NCBI RefSeq assembly: GCF_000002425.4
Contig: NC_037264.1
Span: forward strand, 12,725,941 to 12,789,940
DNA: 64,000 nucleotides
Source of the DNA: Physcomitrium patens
Taxonomy: Eukaryota > Streptophyta > Bryopsida > Funariales > Funariaceae
Reading direction: 5' to 3'
The first letter of the stretch is position 1. Each line of letters begins with the position of its first letter. Below are positions 1 through 9,985 of this stretch, piece after piece. The position numbers were made by a program, and so were the translations under genes. The notes beneath the pieces were generated by a model. It saw only the letters and a program-made list of their open reading frames with translations, was not told the origin of the DNA and made no database searches.

Positions 1-27
1 AGGTATTTAAGATGTTATGTTCGTGAA

Positions 28-2145
28 ATGGAATTAAATCGGGTTTCTGAGAAGAAAATGGTTGCACTATTTGGACTTGCCACGATACCGGAGATAAGGG
101 ACCACATTACATCGATTACGGATCGTTGTGGGAATTCATGGGAGGATTTTTCACATGCATTGAAAGACGAATATTTCTTGGAAGATGCTGATCGCGTTAC
201 TAAGAAGCTGTTTCTGGGATGGATTGAACGGCCCAATAAGAATTTGCAAGCAACAGAGCTACTAAGGAAATTTGAGAGGCAGTACTCTCAATTATCGAAG
301 GTAGAAAAATTGACATTGGAGCCGAACAAAGTTGATTTATTTCTTCAAGCTGCTGATGGAGAATTGCAAGAAAAATTAGAACCTCTTCTTGAAGACAAAG
401 AAGAAAATGAAGGATTGACAACGAAGAAGAAGAACGTTGAAGATGCGGTGGGGTTGCTTACAAAAAAAGAAAGGAGGAAGGATAGGAGTAATATTCCGAA
501 ACAAGTACAAGCATCCAAAGCTCCAGTACGTACTACACCACCGACAATGCCTACAGTTCAACCTTCGACATCCTTGTCAAAGAAAACAGATATGGGTATG
601 GAAGAAATTATACGAGGAATGCGAGATCTTCAAATCAAATTGGCAAGACTTGAAGAGAATACTTCTATAAACAATTCGAAGAATATTTCAAAACAAGGAT
701 ATGTACAAAGATGCATTTGGTGTGATGATGCTTCACATACTAGAAAAGATTGCAATGAATTTAATAATATGATACGGCAGGGAATTATTTGCTGGAAAGA
801 TGGGAAGATAATATTGAAAGATAGGGAGGATCTTCTTCAAACCAATTTTGGCAAGGGAGGAATGAGGGCATTGGTTCAAGATTACTTAAAAGGGCATGAA
901 ACAGTAGCACGAGAAAGTGCAAGTTATGGTATTAGAGTAGATGATGAAATTGGTGGAAGTACGGAAACTAGTGAGTTTTGGGCTTCTGCCGTTTCTACAA
1001 TGCAAGAAGGGAAATTACCTCGAGAAGCGTTATTGAGAACTGCAGCTACAATACGAGGAAGAACAGGTTGGGAGGATCCCGTTGAGTCTCTTTCAGTTCA
1101 TGCATATATTGCTAAGAGCCAACATGAAGCTTTGATGGAAGAGAAAAGACGAAGAAATTTTGATGATACTAGAGAAGGAAATTCTTTTAAGAGGCAAACT
1201 CGAGGAGACAAGGCTCGGGAGGCAGCTTCACAAGAATTGCCTGTAAAGGATACCTCAGCATCATTGGGAGAAAAAACAACGGAGACAAAAGATAAGGGCA
1301 AATCAATTGCTTATAAGCTACTTTCTGACATTGAAGCAGCAACAAATTTGAAAGGGGTGTTGGAAGAACGTATATTAAACGCTAAGGTGGAATTCACATT
1401 GAAAGAAGTCTTGGGAATTGCAAAGAAGGAGTTTCATGATGTTATCATTGACAGCATTAAGCGAAAGAGGCAATTAATGAGCGAAACTGGAATGAGTCAT
1501 GCTATTGATGCAAGAATATGTAGAGATGAAGAAGAGGTTGATATTGGTTACAAGCAACCAATAAATGAAAAGAATGGGTATAATCAGCGAGTACGTTTCG
1601 AAGATTCTAGTGACAAAGAAATGAAAACTTTGAGCCATTATACTCGAAAGCATTGGACAAGGGCAACTACTGAGGTATTGGTGAAGGTAGGAGATATAGA
1701 AGAACCAATAGTTGCTTTGGTGGACCATGGTTTTGAAATAAATCTCATGTCTAAAGATCTTTATAAGAAGCAAAAATGGCCAATTGATATGGAACATGGA
1801 TGGGCAATACGAGCAGCTAATAACACATGAGGCGAATTATATGGAGCTTGTCCAGATGTCAAAATTTGGATTGGAGATGTTGCTACGGAGCAACATTTCT
1901 TCATTCAAGATACAACGTCTTATCCGTTGATTTTAGGACAACCTTATATCACGGCAACACGGATGGAAATAAAGGTACTTGACGATGGTTCTGCTTATGC
2001 AAGGATACGAAGCGAAGATGGGAGGAAAGCTGTATAATTTCTAAGAGTACCTCCTAACCATGAACGGAATCGAGATAGGTTGAGGGAGAAACCATTGCCA
2101 AAGATTGTTGAAGGATTTAAGGATTTTGGGGAGGTACCACTGTAA
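28..2145 (+). pseudogene. F1-1 gag-protease ORF with two in-frame stops
   Basis: The frame is open from 28 to 1830 and is probably already inside gag at the window edge. It reads on in frame to a TAA at 2143-2145, interrupted by TGA at 1828 and TAA at 2035. Both look like C-to-T changes of CGA and CAA. A single zinc knuckle CX2CX4HX4C (CIWCDDASHTRKDC) lies at residues 229-242. A charged segment near residues 430-490 (YKLLSDIEAATNLKGVLEER) resembles a domain I recall from fungal gag-like proteins (DUF4100). The retropepsin-like part follows, with active-site triplet D-H-G at residues 566-568 instead of DTG or DSG, and later ILGQPYI. The second F1 copy ends its ORF at the same VPL-stop, so the 2145 stop is probably the native end of ORF1. 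Confidence 0.85.
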
Positions 2146-2168
2146 AGCGAGATTATGGAGGTACAAAA

Positions 2169-4997
2169 GTGGAGGTACTCTCGCGAGATGAAGGTGCCTT
2201 TGATGCGAGTTTTATTTGTATATTGGAGAATGGAAATATTATGTATAAAAAAGAAAAGATAAAGATGAAAATATTAGAACCTTCATTTGCGCCGTATTCT
2301 AGTCGATGGTTTACGGTACCTAAGAAGAATGGGTCACTGCGGTTTATTCAAGATATGCAGCCGGTGAATGCTGTAACTATCAGGAATGCAGGAATTGGAC
2401 CTATTGTGGATGAATTTGCTGAGGCGTTTGCTGGAAGGGCGATCTATTCAATGGGTGATTTGTATTCAGGTTATGATCAATTTCAACTTGCCGAAGGAAG
2501 TAGAGATATGACAACGATGAGGACACCGCTTGGATTGGTTAGAATGTGCACTCTTCCTCAAGGCGCGACCAACTCAGTTGCGCATATGATGAATGGGATG
2601 AATAAGGTATTGAGAGATTTTATCCCGGAAAAGACTATGCCTTTTCTAGATGATGTTCCTATAAAAGGGTGCAAAGAAGGAGACAAGGATGAAACTTTAG
2701 ATATGAGGGGGTGTCGCAGATATGTTGTTGATCATATACAAGATTGTGAAAAGATTTTAACTCGGCTTGGAGAAGTTCATCTTACATTATCGGGTATGAA
2801 GTCCGTATTTTGAGTGCGAGAGGTTGTAATTGTTGGACATTTATGCGGATCTTACGGAAGAAAACCAGATCTGACTAAAGTTGATGCAATTGGAAGGATG
2901 AAAGAGGATTGTGGTTCTTTAACAGAGGTTCGCAGGTTTTTGGGTGCATGTGTATTTTATCGAATCTGGATCCCTCATTTTGCTCACATAGCGGATCTAT
3001 TATATGAACTCTTACGCAAGGGTTACCGATTTGAATGGAAAGAAAGGCATATTCAAGCAATGCAAAGATTGAAGAAATTATTGATGTCACCTCCAATATT
3101 GAGGAAGGTTGATTATAAGTGCAATAGACCAGTGATTCTTACTGTAGACGCTAGTCCAATTGCCGTTGGATGGGCTGTGGGTCAAGATGATTCGAATGGG
3201 AGTAGATTTGCAGTTCGATTTGGGGCTAAAGTTTTAAGTATTCGTCAGCGTGCATATTCGCAAGTCAAAAGAAAACTTTGGGGGGTCGTTTCGGCTATGA
3301 AAGCTCAAAAGGACTATTTGATTGGGGCAGTAGTAGTAATTGAAACAGATTGCTTGCCATTGCTTGGAATGATTATTAACTGTTCAACGCCAGATATTAC
3401 AATGTTGAGATGGATTGCTTATATTAAGTCACTAAATCCAGAATTTAAGCATATCACTGGAAAGGACAATTTAGTAGCAGACATGCTATCTCGAGCAAGA
3501 TACGATAGGGAGGACGAAATGGTTGAAGACATTGATGATGTCGGATTGAAATTCTATTCAATATCAAATCTCAACAGAGAAGACAAGCTATTTCTTGAAG
3601 AATCTTATGAAGGAGAATTATTGGATATTGGTCATTATTTGAATACCTTGTCTAAGCAGGGGAATTGGTCTACAGAAAAATTCAAACAAATAAGAAAAAA
3701 AGCATATGGATTTTTACTTCGAGATGGATTCTTATGGAAGAGACCGAAGAAAGGAATTGGGATGCCACAACGAGTGATAGGCAAAAGGGAAGAAAAACTA
3801 AAATTATTAAAGGAGTTTCATGATAGTTTATGGGCAGGCCATAGAGGAATCTGGGCTACTTTTGCTAAACTCAAAGAACGATATTGGTGGAAAAATATGT
3901 ATCGAGATGTGCTCTCATTTGTAGAGTCATGTGAAATTTGTCAATCATATTCTAATATCCGACATCGAGATGGTCTTCATCCTACGTATCCTCTGGCTAT
4001 TCATTTTAAATGGGTTGTTGATTTGGTTATTATGCTGGGTTGATTATGGCAGATGAGATATTTGGTTTTAGCTCGTGAAGATTTATCAAATCAAGTAGAA
4101 GAAAGAGCATTGAGGACAAAATCTACAGAAGGGATTTGTAGGTTTTTGCTTGAAGATGTCATTTGCCGTTACGGGTGCGTAGGAAAAATCACTGCAGATC
4201 GTGGAGAATTAAATGCACAAGAAGCTCGTAAGTTCTTTGAAAAATGTGGAGTTAAACTATCACTTACTACTGCTTATAATCCGGAAGGGAATGCAAAAAG
4301 CGAACGCGGTCACCCGCCGATTGTGAAAGCATTGGTTAAAGCTTGTAATGGGAAGGTTAAAGAGTGGCCACGGCTTTTGTCATTTGCATTATGGGCTGAT
4401 CGAACAACACATAGTTCGGTGACAGGATATATGCCAGTAGAACTTATGACAGGTCAAAAACCAATTATGCCGATTGAAGAAAAGGTACTTACTTGGAGTA
4501 TGCTACCATGGGAAGATGGATTGACAAGAGAAGAACTTCTGGCTATTAGGATTTGACAATTGGAGCAAAGAACGGAAGCTGTCCAGATAGCATTGGAAAG
4601 GTTAAAAAGAGCAAGGTCACAAAACAAGGCGCGATTCGATAAGCAACATCGATTGAGACCAAAAGCAATCGAGGAAGGTGACTGGGTACTTATTTATGAC
4701 AATAGTCTGGATAATCAACATAGTACTTTGCGGAAATTTTCAAAACGTTGGTTTGGACCATATGTTGTAACAACTGTTCATGATAATGCGACTTACTCAT
4801 TACGGGAGTTAGATGGTACAAAATTGAAAATACCAATTGCAATGAAGAGAGTAAAAATATTTAAACGAAGACACGCAGAGATGAATATGGAAGACCTTAA
4901 TGAAGGTACAGAGATTCCGCAGCAAGAAGATGAAAGTGATATGGATAATGAAGGTGACGAAGACGAACTGGACAAAGACGTAGGGGATATATTCTGA
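2169..4997 (+). pseudogene. F1-1 pol (reverse transcriptase, RNase H, integrase), three in-frame TGA codons
   Basis: One continuous frame is broken only by TGA at 2811, 4041 and 4554. RT carries WFTVPKKNGSLRFIQD, the DLYSGYDQF block and the catalytic FLDD box. RNase H follows from about 3130 (TVDASPIAVGWAVGQD) to KDNLVADMLSRA. Integrase has a zinc-binding half (HDSLWAGH ... CEICQ), then a catalytic core with Asp in WVVDLV, Asp in ADRGE and Glu in KSERGH. The C-terminal part (EGDWVLIYD ... RWFGPYVV) is GPY-like and ends in an acidic tail. There is no chromodomain. Compared with F1-2, the first 150 or so codons of ORF2 before RT are missing, so the copy has an internal deletion near 2146-2260. 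The frame is otherwise well kept, suggesting recent decay. Confidence 0.88.
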
Positions 4998-5045
4998 ATC
5001 AAACAGCAATTGGATAAATTGGTGCATACCGGAGGATGCATAGGT

Positions 5046-5059
5046 TCAGAGGGGGTGGA
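5046..5059 (+). other. F1-1 polypurine tract
   Basis: The purine run AGAGGGGGTGGA lies directly before the 3' LTR start TGTCGTG at 5060. The same purine run, complemented, precedes the LTR of F1-2 at 39408-39420. This is the usual plus-strand priming site of an LTR element. Confidence 0.75.
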
Positions 5060-6305
5060 TGTCGTGTTGTAACACGAGTATACAGTGAAAATAAAAAGAA
5101 AGGGGAATTTTATTAATATTCAGTTACCTCGAATATTGGGAGCATCGACCAACTCCAGTACAAATACTGAGTGGTCAGGTTCAGTGACTCCGTTACAGTC
5201 AGCCGGGGCATACTGGAATGCCCCATTCGATTCCAATAACGGGAGTCAGCAGGAAGAGAAGGACCAATTCACACGACGGGTTCGAGGAGCCAATTGGATC
5301 CAATTTCGAGAATCCAATCCGGGTCCTCTTACCCAATATGAGACCTGTATTGGTGGGGCAACCCAATGCAGTCTAGTTACGGGAAATCCAGGTCTTACTA
5401 CGGGTCTTAGCCAATCTGACGCGAAGACCAATTTGACCCAATTACGGGAACATCCAGGTTACTACGGGCATCTTTCCCAATATAGGACCTGAATTAGTCG
5501 GGCGACTCAATGTGGTCCCGATTACGGGGTTCGATTCTGTTTCAGGCTGTCCTGTTCTCTGTGCCGTCTTAGGGAACGTTGTTTTCGGTAAATGGATTTC
5601 TTAAAGGTAAAAACGGAGGAGAAAGCTTGAGGTGGGAGCCAATTCCGGATCTAAGACGGAAGATTGAAGAAATTCAAAGGATAAGGTTAGGGGGGATATA
5701 GTTTTGGAGTGGTGTGGGTTTTTATGGGGATGGAAGGTTTTTGAAGATCAAGGGAATTAGAGAGAGGAGCTTCATGTTTCGGGTCGGGGAAGGAAAGACA
5801 TAGGATTTGGATTTTTCTTCTTCGTAGAGTTTTGGGGAAGACTGAGGCAATCGCTGCTGAAGTCAGTGTTGTAATGGTGAATCAGGATTTTCAAATGAAG
5901 TGGGTTTGAATACTCTTGACTGTTTTGTGAAATCGAATTACGTCTGTGATTGAAGGATTAAAAGGGTGTCTATAGGATTGAGTATGCAGAGTGAATGAAA
6001 TTTATTGGGTTAATCTAACAAGACAGTCAGTGGATACAAGATCGTAAGTACAAAGCAGTATTGAAGGTTAACAATTTGGGTTGTACGGGGTTCTCTGTAA
6101 CGTCTAGAGACCTACCGGCTGGGGCAAAAAGGACTTCGACAAGCAGTCGAAGAGCACCCATATAGATTTACGGTACATTGTTGCAGTCGTTTATATTCCA
6201 GCAGTCAAAAACTGATAGACTGCTTGACTATCGACGAATCTCCATACTACCTTCTACAGCCAGACGCCCGGCGCGTTCTCGAGCAGGAAAGCACGTAATA
6301 CGACA
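5060..6305 (+). repeat. F1-1 3' LTR (1246 bp)
   Basis: It starts TGTCGTG at 5060 right after the purine tract and ends ACGACA at 6300-6305, so the ends form the inverted repeat TGTCGT/ACGACA. The last 50 bp (TTCTACAGCCAGACGCC onward) align with the ends of the other F1 LTRs at 30618, 33638 and (complemented) 38073. The body is more GC-rich than those copies and diverged from them. An internal segment beginning CCCAATAT at 5332 recurs at 5476, an imperfect direct repeat. No ORF in the LTR is convincing. Confidence 0.85.
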
Positions 6306-6310
6306 ACGCC
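6306..6310 (+). other. Junction / target-site copy (ACGCC) of the F1-1 insertion in CV-A
   Basis: The five bases after the F1-1 LTR are ACGCC, followed in frame by the CV pol codons AAG ATG GAA AAG. The intact family copy CV-D reads TAT ACC AAG ATA GAA AAG at the same point, so the insertion interrupts the RT thumb coding region. The matching left copy of ACGCC should lie off the window, 5' of the upstream F1-1 LTR. Confidence 0.6.
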
Positions 6311-8557
6311 AAGATGGAAAAGTGTGTATTTCACACTACTCAAGTTGACTTTTTAGGATACATCATTTCAAATGATGGTCTCATGATGGATTCTAAGAAA
6401 GTCCAAACAATCGTGGATTGGAAGATTCCAAGGACGGTAAGAGATGTCCAATGTTTCTTGGGATTTGCCAATTACTATCGGATCTTCATCAAAGATTTCT
6501 CACGAGTTGCAGCTCCACTTACACGCTTGACTAGTAAAGATAAATTTCAATGGAATCAAGAAGCGGAAGCAGCATTTGAAGCCTTGAAGACATCGTTTGT
6601 CTCTGCACCAGTCTTATATCGTGTTGACTTTTCCAAGGCATTTTTTATGGAAACAGATGCATCAGATTTTGCCTTGGGTGCAATTTTATCACAAATGGGA
6701 ACAGATGACAAACTCCATCCGATAGCTTTTCATTCAAGAAAATTCTCAGCAGCCGAGATCAATTATGAGATCCACGATAAAGAACTTCTTGCGATCATGG
6801 ATTCCTTTCAAGAATGGCGTCATTATCTAGAAGGCGCTTCTAGTCCAGTCATTGTGTATACAGATCACAAGAACCTCGAGTATTTCATGTCAGCACGCGT
6901 GTTGAATCGTCGTCAAGCTCGTTGGAGTATGTCTTTGTCAAGATTCGAGTTCATTATCACTTATCGGCCAGGAAAACAACAAGGTTTATCCGATGCCCTA
7001 TCTAGACGTTCTTATTTTGCATCAAAAGAAGGAGATGCAGCTTTTGAGCAACAAAGAACGGTCCTCTTGAAATCGGAGCAATTTCATCTCCGAGCAATGA
7101 AATCAACATTGACTGTTGATTCAACTTTTCTCAAGCAAATCCAGTCCAATATGTCCTCAGACCCTCTTGTTTATGATATCGAGAATAATTCTTCCAAGTC
7201 TCATGATCCTTCTAAGTTTGAGTTCAAGAATAATCTATTATATTTTGAAGGATGCCTATATATTCCAGAAGGAGAAGCACGTTTACGTGTTCTTCAAGCA
7301 CGTCATGACTTTCCAGCAGCAGGGCACTTTGGATATAATAAGACTTTGGAACTCATATCAAGAGATTTTTGGTGGCCACAAATGTGGAAGTCAGTCAAAG
7401 ACTTTGTACAATCATGTGATATTTGTTCAAGATCAAAAATTCCTCGTCATCGACCTTACGGACTTCTTCAGCCATTACCTATACCAGAACAACCATGGTC
7501 TTCTGTTTCTATGGATTTCATCACAGATCTTCCAAGCTCAAGATCTTGTGATTCTATATTTGTGATAGTAGATCGTTTCACCAAGATAGCACATTTTGTG
7601 CCATGTACAAAATCTATCACAGGTGAAGAAACAGCTAAGCATTTCATTGATAATATCTATCGCTATCATGGATTACCTAAAGATATCATATCGGATAGGG
7701 GAACTCAATTTGTGTCAAGATTTTGGAGGACCCTTTTCAAGATTTTAAAAGTGGACATAAAGCTATCTTCGGCTTTCCATCCTCAAACTGATGGACAAAC
7801 AGAGCGCGTAAACCAAGTCTTGGAGCAATATTTAAGGTGTACTATCAACTACCAACAAGATGATTGGACAACCCTTCTGCCATTGGCAGAGTTTGCTTAT
7901 AATAATACGGTACATTCTTCCACGCAACAAACACCTTTCTTTGCCAATTATGGCTATCATCCACGACTTGATACTTTTGATTTTTCAAAAGTTGATAATC
8001 CTGCAGCAGAAGATATGGCAAATCGGTTGTCAGAGTTACATGCAATAATGAAGACACAATTGAAGGAAGCTCAAGAACAACAAAAGATAAACGCAGATCT
8101 ATATCATAAGGAGCAACCACAAATCAACGTGGGTGATAAGGTATGGCTACTTCGTCGCAATATCAAGACTACTCGACCTTGTGACAAGTTGGACTATCGT
8201 AGGCTTGGCCCCTTTTCTGTTTCTGAACAGATCAACCCAGTTGCATATCGGTTACATCTACCGAAGTCAATGAAGATCCATCCTGTATTCCACGTATCTC
8301 TTCTTGAACCATATAAGACAGTGGATATACAAGGAAGAAGACAAATGCCACCGCCTCCTATAGAAGTAGATAATAATGAAGAATTTGAGGTGGAAGAGAT
8401 ATTAGACTCAAGGCGGCGCCGAAATAAGCTGGAATATCTTGTTCATTGGCGCGGATATGATATTAATGAACGCACATGGGAGCCATCCAGGAATCTAGCA
8501 AATGCATCAGCTAAAGTCAAAGTTTTTCATCAACGACATCCATCAAAACCAAGATGA
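6308..8557 (+). CDS. CV-A pol, 3' part: RT end, RNase H, integrase, chromodomain
   Basis: About 749 codons are open without a stop, the best-preserved coding sequence in the window. The first ATG at 6314 is internal. Residues are counted from 6308. The RT thumb (VDFLGYIISNDG, FANYYRIFIKDFSRVAAP) covers about 12-75. RNase H runs from TDASDF near 116 to SDALSRR near 229. The integrase zinc part (HDFPAAGH ... CDIC) lies at about 332-378. The catalytic core is D403, D463 and E499, with the usual 35-residue spacing between the last two. A GPY/F-type C-terminus (KLDYRRLGPF ... HPVFHVSLLEPYK) follows. The chromodomain (VEEILDSR ... YLVHWRGYD ... TWEPS) is at about 694-735. The sequence is Tcn1/Tf1-like rather than Del/CRM-like, judged from memory. 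The 5' part is lost to F1-1. Confidence 0.9.
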   Translation, partial: AKMEKCVFHTTQVDFLGYIISNDGLMMDSKKVQTIVDWKIPRTVRDVQCFLGFANYYRIFIKDFSRVAAPLTRLTSKDKFQWNQEAEAAFEALKTSFVSAPVLYRVDFSKAFFMETDASDFALGAILSQMGTDDKLHPIAFHSRKFSAAEINYEIHDKELLAIMDSFQEWRHYLEGASSPVIVYTDHKNLEYFMSARVLNRRQARWSMSLSRFEFIITYRPGKQQGLSDALSRRSYFASKEGDAAFEQQRTVLLKSEQFHLRAMKSTLTVDSTFLKQIQSNMSSDPLVYDIENNSSKSHDPSKFEFKNNLLYFEGCLYIPEGEARLRVLQARHDFPAAGHFGYNKTLELISRDFWWPQMWKSVKDFVQSCDICSRSKIPRHRPYGLLQPLPIPEQPWSSVSMDFITDLPSSRSCDSIFVIVDRFTKIAHFVPCTKSITGEETAKHFIDNIYRYHGLPKDIISDRGTQFVSRFWRTLFKILKVDIKLSSAFHPQTDGQTERVNQVLEQYLRCTINYQQDDWTTLLPLAEFAYNNTVHSSTQQTPFFANYGYHPRLDTFDFSKVDNPAAEDMANRLSELHAIMKTQLKEAQEQQKINADLYHKEQPQINVGDKVWLLRRNIKTTRPCDKLDYRRLGPFSVSEQINPVAYRLHLPKSMKIHPVFHVSLLEPYKTVDIQGRRQMPPPPIEVDNNEEFEVEEILDSRRRRNKLEYLVHWRGYDINERTWEPSRNLANASAKVKVFHQRHPSKPR

Positions 8558-8651
8558 AAATCTCTCTTATAAAAGAGACAAGATTGAGGCAAGATAACAT
8601 TCAATTTCCTATCCTTGTTTGTAACTTCTTTACATTTGTGACGCTAATTAG

Positions 8652-9074
8652 ATGGAGAGCCAACAACCAGTGGATTCAACTCAAGAACCTTCGTTTGCTG
8701 ACCTGCCGGATGAGACATTACGATTGTCACAACCTTTAAGACGACGCAATCGAGATGAAGATCTTCAAGAATGACATGTTCTTCCTCGAACAGATGGTGA
8801 AATACAACGCGTTTGGTATCACGATTTGGGAAGGGACTCCCGATGTTTGGTGATTTTGCTAGAGGTAGGAACAACTCCTGATGGTGTTCCGAATATTCTA
8901 TTCGAAGGAAGTTATGAAGGCCTCAATAATGATCAAATAACTGGGTGGTCTTCCCGCCCTGGTATGGGACACTACCGATGGTTGAGAGGCCCTATCAATC
9001 ATCTTCGAAGAGAACTGAGATTAGAGTATGTGGCGAATATAATTCGTCGCATCATAGATTTCCTCAACATATGA
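8652..9074 (+). pseudogene. CV-A downstream ORF (ORFx), 141 codons, one internal TGA
   Basis: A second frame starts at ATG 8652, 94 bp after the pol stop, and ends at TGA 9072-9074, about 40 bp before the LTR. It has one in-frame TGA at codon 41 (8772-8774), where CGA would restore it. Homologous frames occupy the same place in CV-B (11965-12387) and CV-D (58667-59086). The product would be hydrophilic with no membrane segment or signal peptide. The C-terminal two thirds is best conserved (VWYHDLGRDSRC, TTPDGVPN, YRWLRGPINHLRRE). I do not recognise the family. It is not an obvious envelope, RNase H or zinc-finger protein. Preserved length in three copies argues it was translated in the active ancestor. 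Confidence 0.6.
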
Positions 9075-9100
9075 TGACCGCTCCTCGTGGAACTCGTCTC

Positions 9101-9115
9101 TAGAAGGGGGGGTAA
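9101..9115 (+). other. CV-A polypurine tract
   Basis: The run AGAAGGGGGGGTAA immediately precedes the LTR start TGTCA at 9116. CV-D has AGAAGGGAGGGTAA at the same place (59114-59127). Confidence 0.75.
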
Positions 9116-9667
9116 TGTCACGGCCATAATCATGTAAGCTAATAATTACATATAGAAATAGGTAGAAGTAAGTAAAAGTAGATAAAAATAAGTTAATTGT
9201 ATAATATTTAATATAGAAGCTTTCTAGAAACTTCCTAGACGCTGCTTTGACTTCATAGGTGTCTTTAATTGATTTTTTGGATTAGAAACGTGGTCAACAA
9301 GTTGGCCATGTGCCACACATGTTGTTAGCTTGAAGATCAAGCTAACTATGTGGCCCACACGTAGAAAAACTTGCCTTGTAAGTCAAGGCATGTGTCCTAC
9401 AAAGTCAACACATATTGGAGGTCCTATAGAACGTCGCCACGTAGCCCCTAGTTAGATAGTATATATAGAGACAAGAGTGAAGGCTTCTTCACTCTTGTCA
9501 ACTCCTTTCTTGCTTCTAGTCTAGTTTCAAGGGTCTCTAGTTTTCTTGTATTTTGGCAATAGCCATTCCAGTTTCTTTCTTAATATACATATTTCTATTT
9601 TGTCCTATTTCTTTTTGAGAAAAGTCTCACTTACTCTTTAGCTTTCATCGAGTTCTTGTCCTTGACA
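9116..9667 (+). repeat. CV-A 3' LTR (552 bp)
   Basis: It starts TGTCACGG and ends CCTTGACA, giving TGTCA/TGACA end repeats. It is clearly alignable along its whole length with both CV-D LTRs (561 bp). It contains a TATATATAG box near 9460 and a 13-bp inverted repeat at 9470-9482 and 9487-9499, described for CV-D. Confidence 0.9.
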
Positions 9668-9985
9668 AATTGATGGAAGAATTAATAGTGAAGAGCTGGT
9701 TACAGTCATCAATTGAAGATGTTCTAGAATGGATGAGTTAGCAGCAATATCGGTTGGAACTCTAAGATGCCCAGATCTTGAAATTGGAGGCTCAAGTCCA
9801 TGAATTGGGAGAGTATAATGAAGATCTCTCAAACCAATTGAGAAAGGAGTTGATGGACGGATTGGAAGAGGAAGAAGATTTGAATTTAGAATAAGAATCG
9901 GTGGAATCCATATTAGATAATGGAGCAAATGATCAATTGGGTGGGCCAGAGGAAATAATAACTTTGTAGAGTTTTGTTAAGTAGT
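9668..9985 (+). pseudogene. TAT coiled-coil ORF fragment (+)
   Basis: This matches the complement of 28070-28370 inside TAT-1. Shared blocks cover the AGAATTAA, TCAATTGAAGATGTTC, GAATGGATGAG and GAAGAGGAAGAAGATTTGAA stretches. The encoded stretch is Glu/Leu/Lys-rich and matches the C-terminal end of the extra ORF that follows integrase in the TAT family. It contains stops. CV-A is inserted at its left edge. Confidence 0.6.

Larger units (their letters stand above)
1..6305 (+). mobile_element. F1-1: Ty3/gypsy LTR retrotransposon of fungal type (5' end outside window)
   Basis: The order gag-zinc knuckle, protease, reverse transcriptase, RNase H, integrase, polypurine tract and 3' LTR is readable from the left edge to 6305. 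The 5' LTR and the start of gag lie off the window. The reading frames are nearly intact, with a few in-frame stops, so this is one of the younger elements here. The RT, integrase and C-terminal wording (for example FLDD, ADRGE, KSERGH) resembles gypsy elements I know from fungi rather than the usual plant lineages. That likeness is recalled, not computed. The element sits inside the pol gene of chromovirus CV-A, whose sequence resumes at 6306. Confidence 0.9.
6306..9667 (+). mobile_element. CV-A: Tcn1-like chromovirus, 3' half
   Basis: It holds an undamaged 3' pol frame with chromodomain, a further small ORF, a polypurine tract and a 3' LTR. The 5' half was displaced leftward by the F1-1 insertion and is off the window. 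It is closely related to CV-D (53299-59688). After the LTR end at 9667 the sequence becomes the coiled-coil ORF of a TAT element, so CV-A inserted there. The right flank is AATTG, the likely target-site copy. Confidence 0.88.

Noticed and set aside
5085-5492. 135-codon frame inside the F1-1 LTR
   Set aside because: It lies wholly in the LTR, has a repetitive composition from the internal direct repeat, and has no counterpart in other F1 LTRs.
1-6305. Fungal contamination of the assembly as the source of F1
   Set aside because: F1-1 is inserted in a chromovirus copy, and F1-2 and solo LTRs are inserted in a Tat-type plant element, with readable host sequence on both sides.
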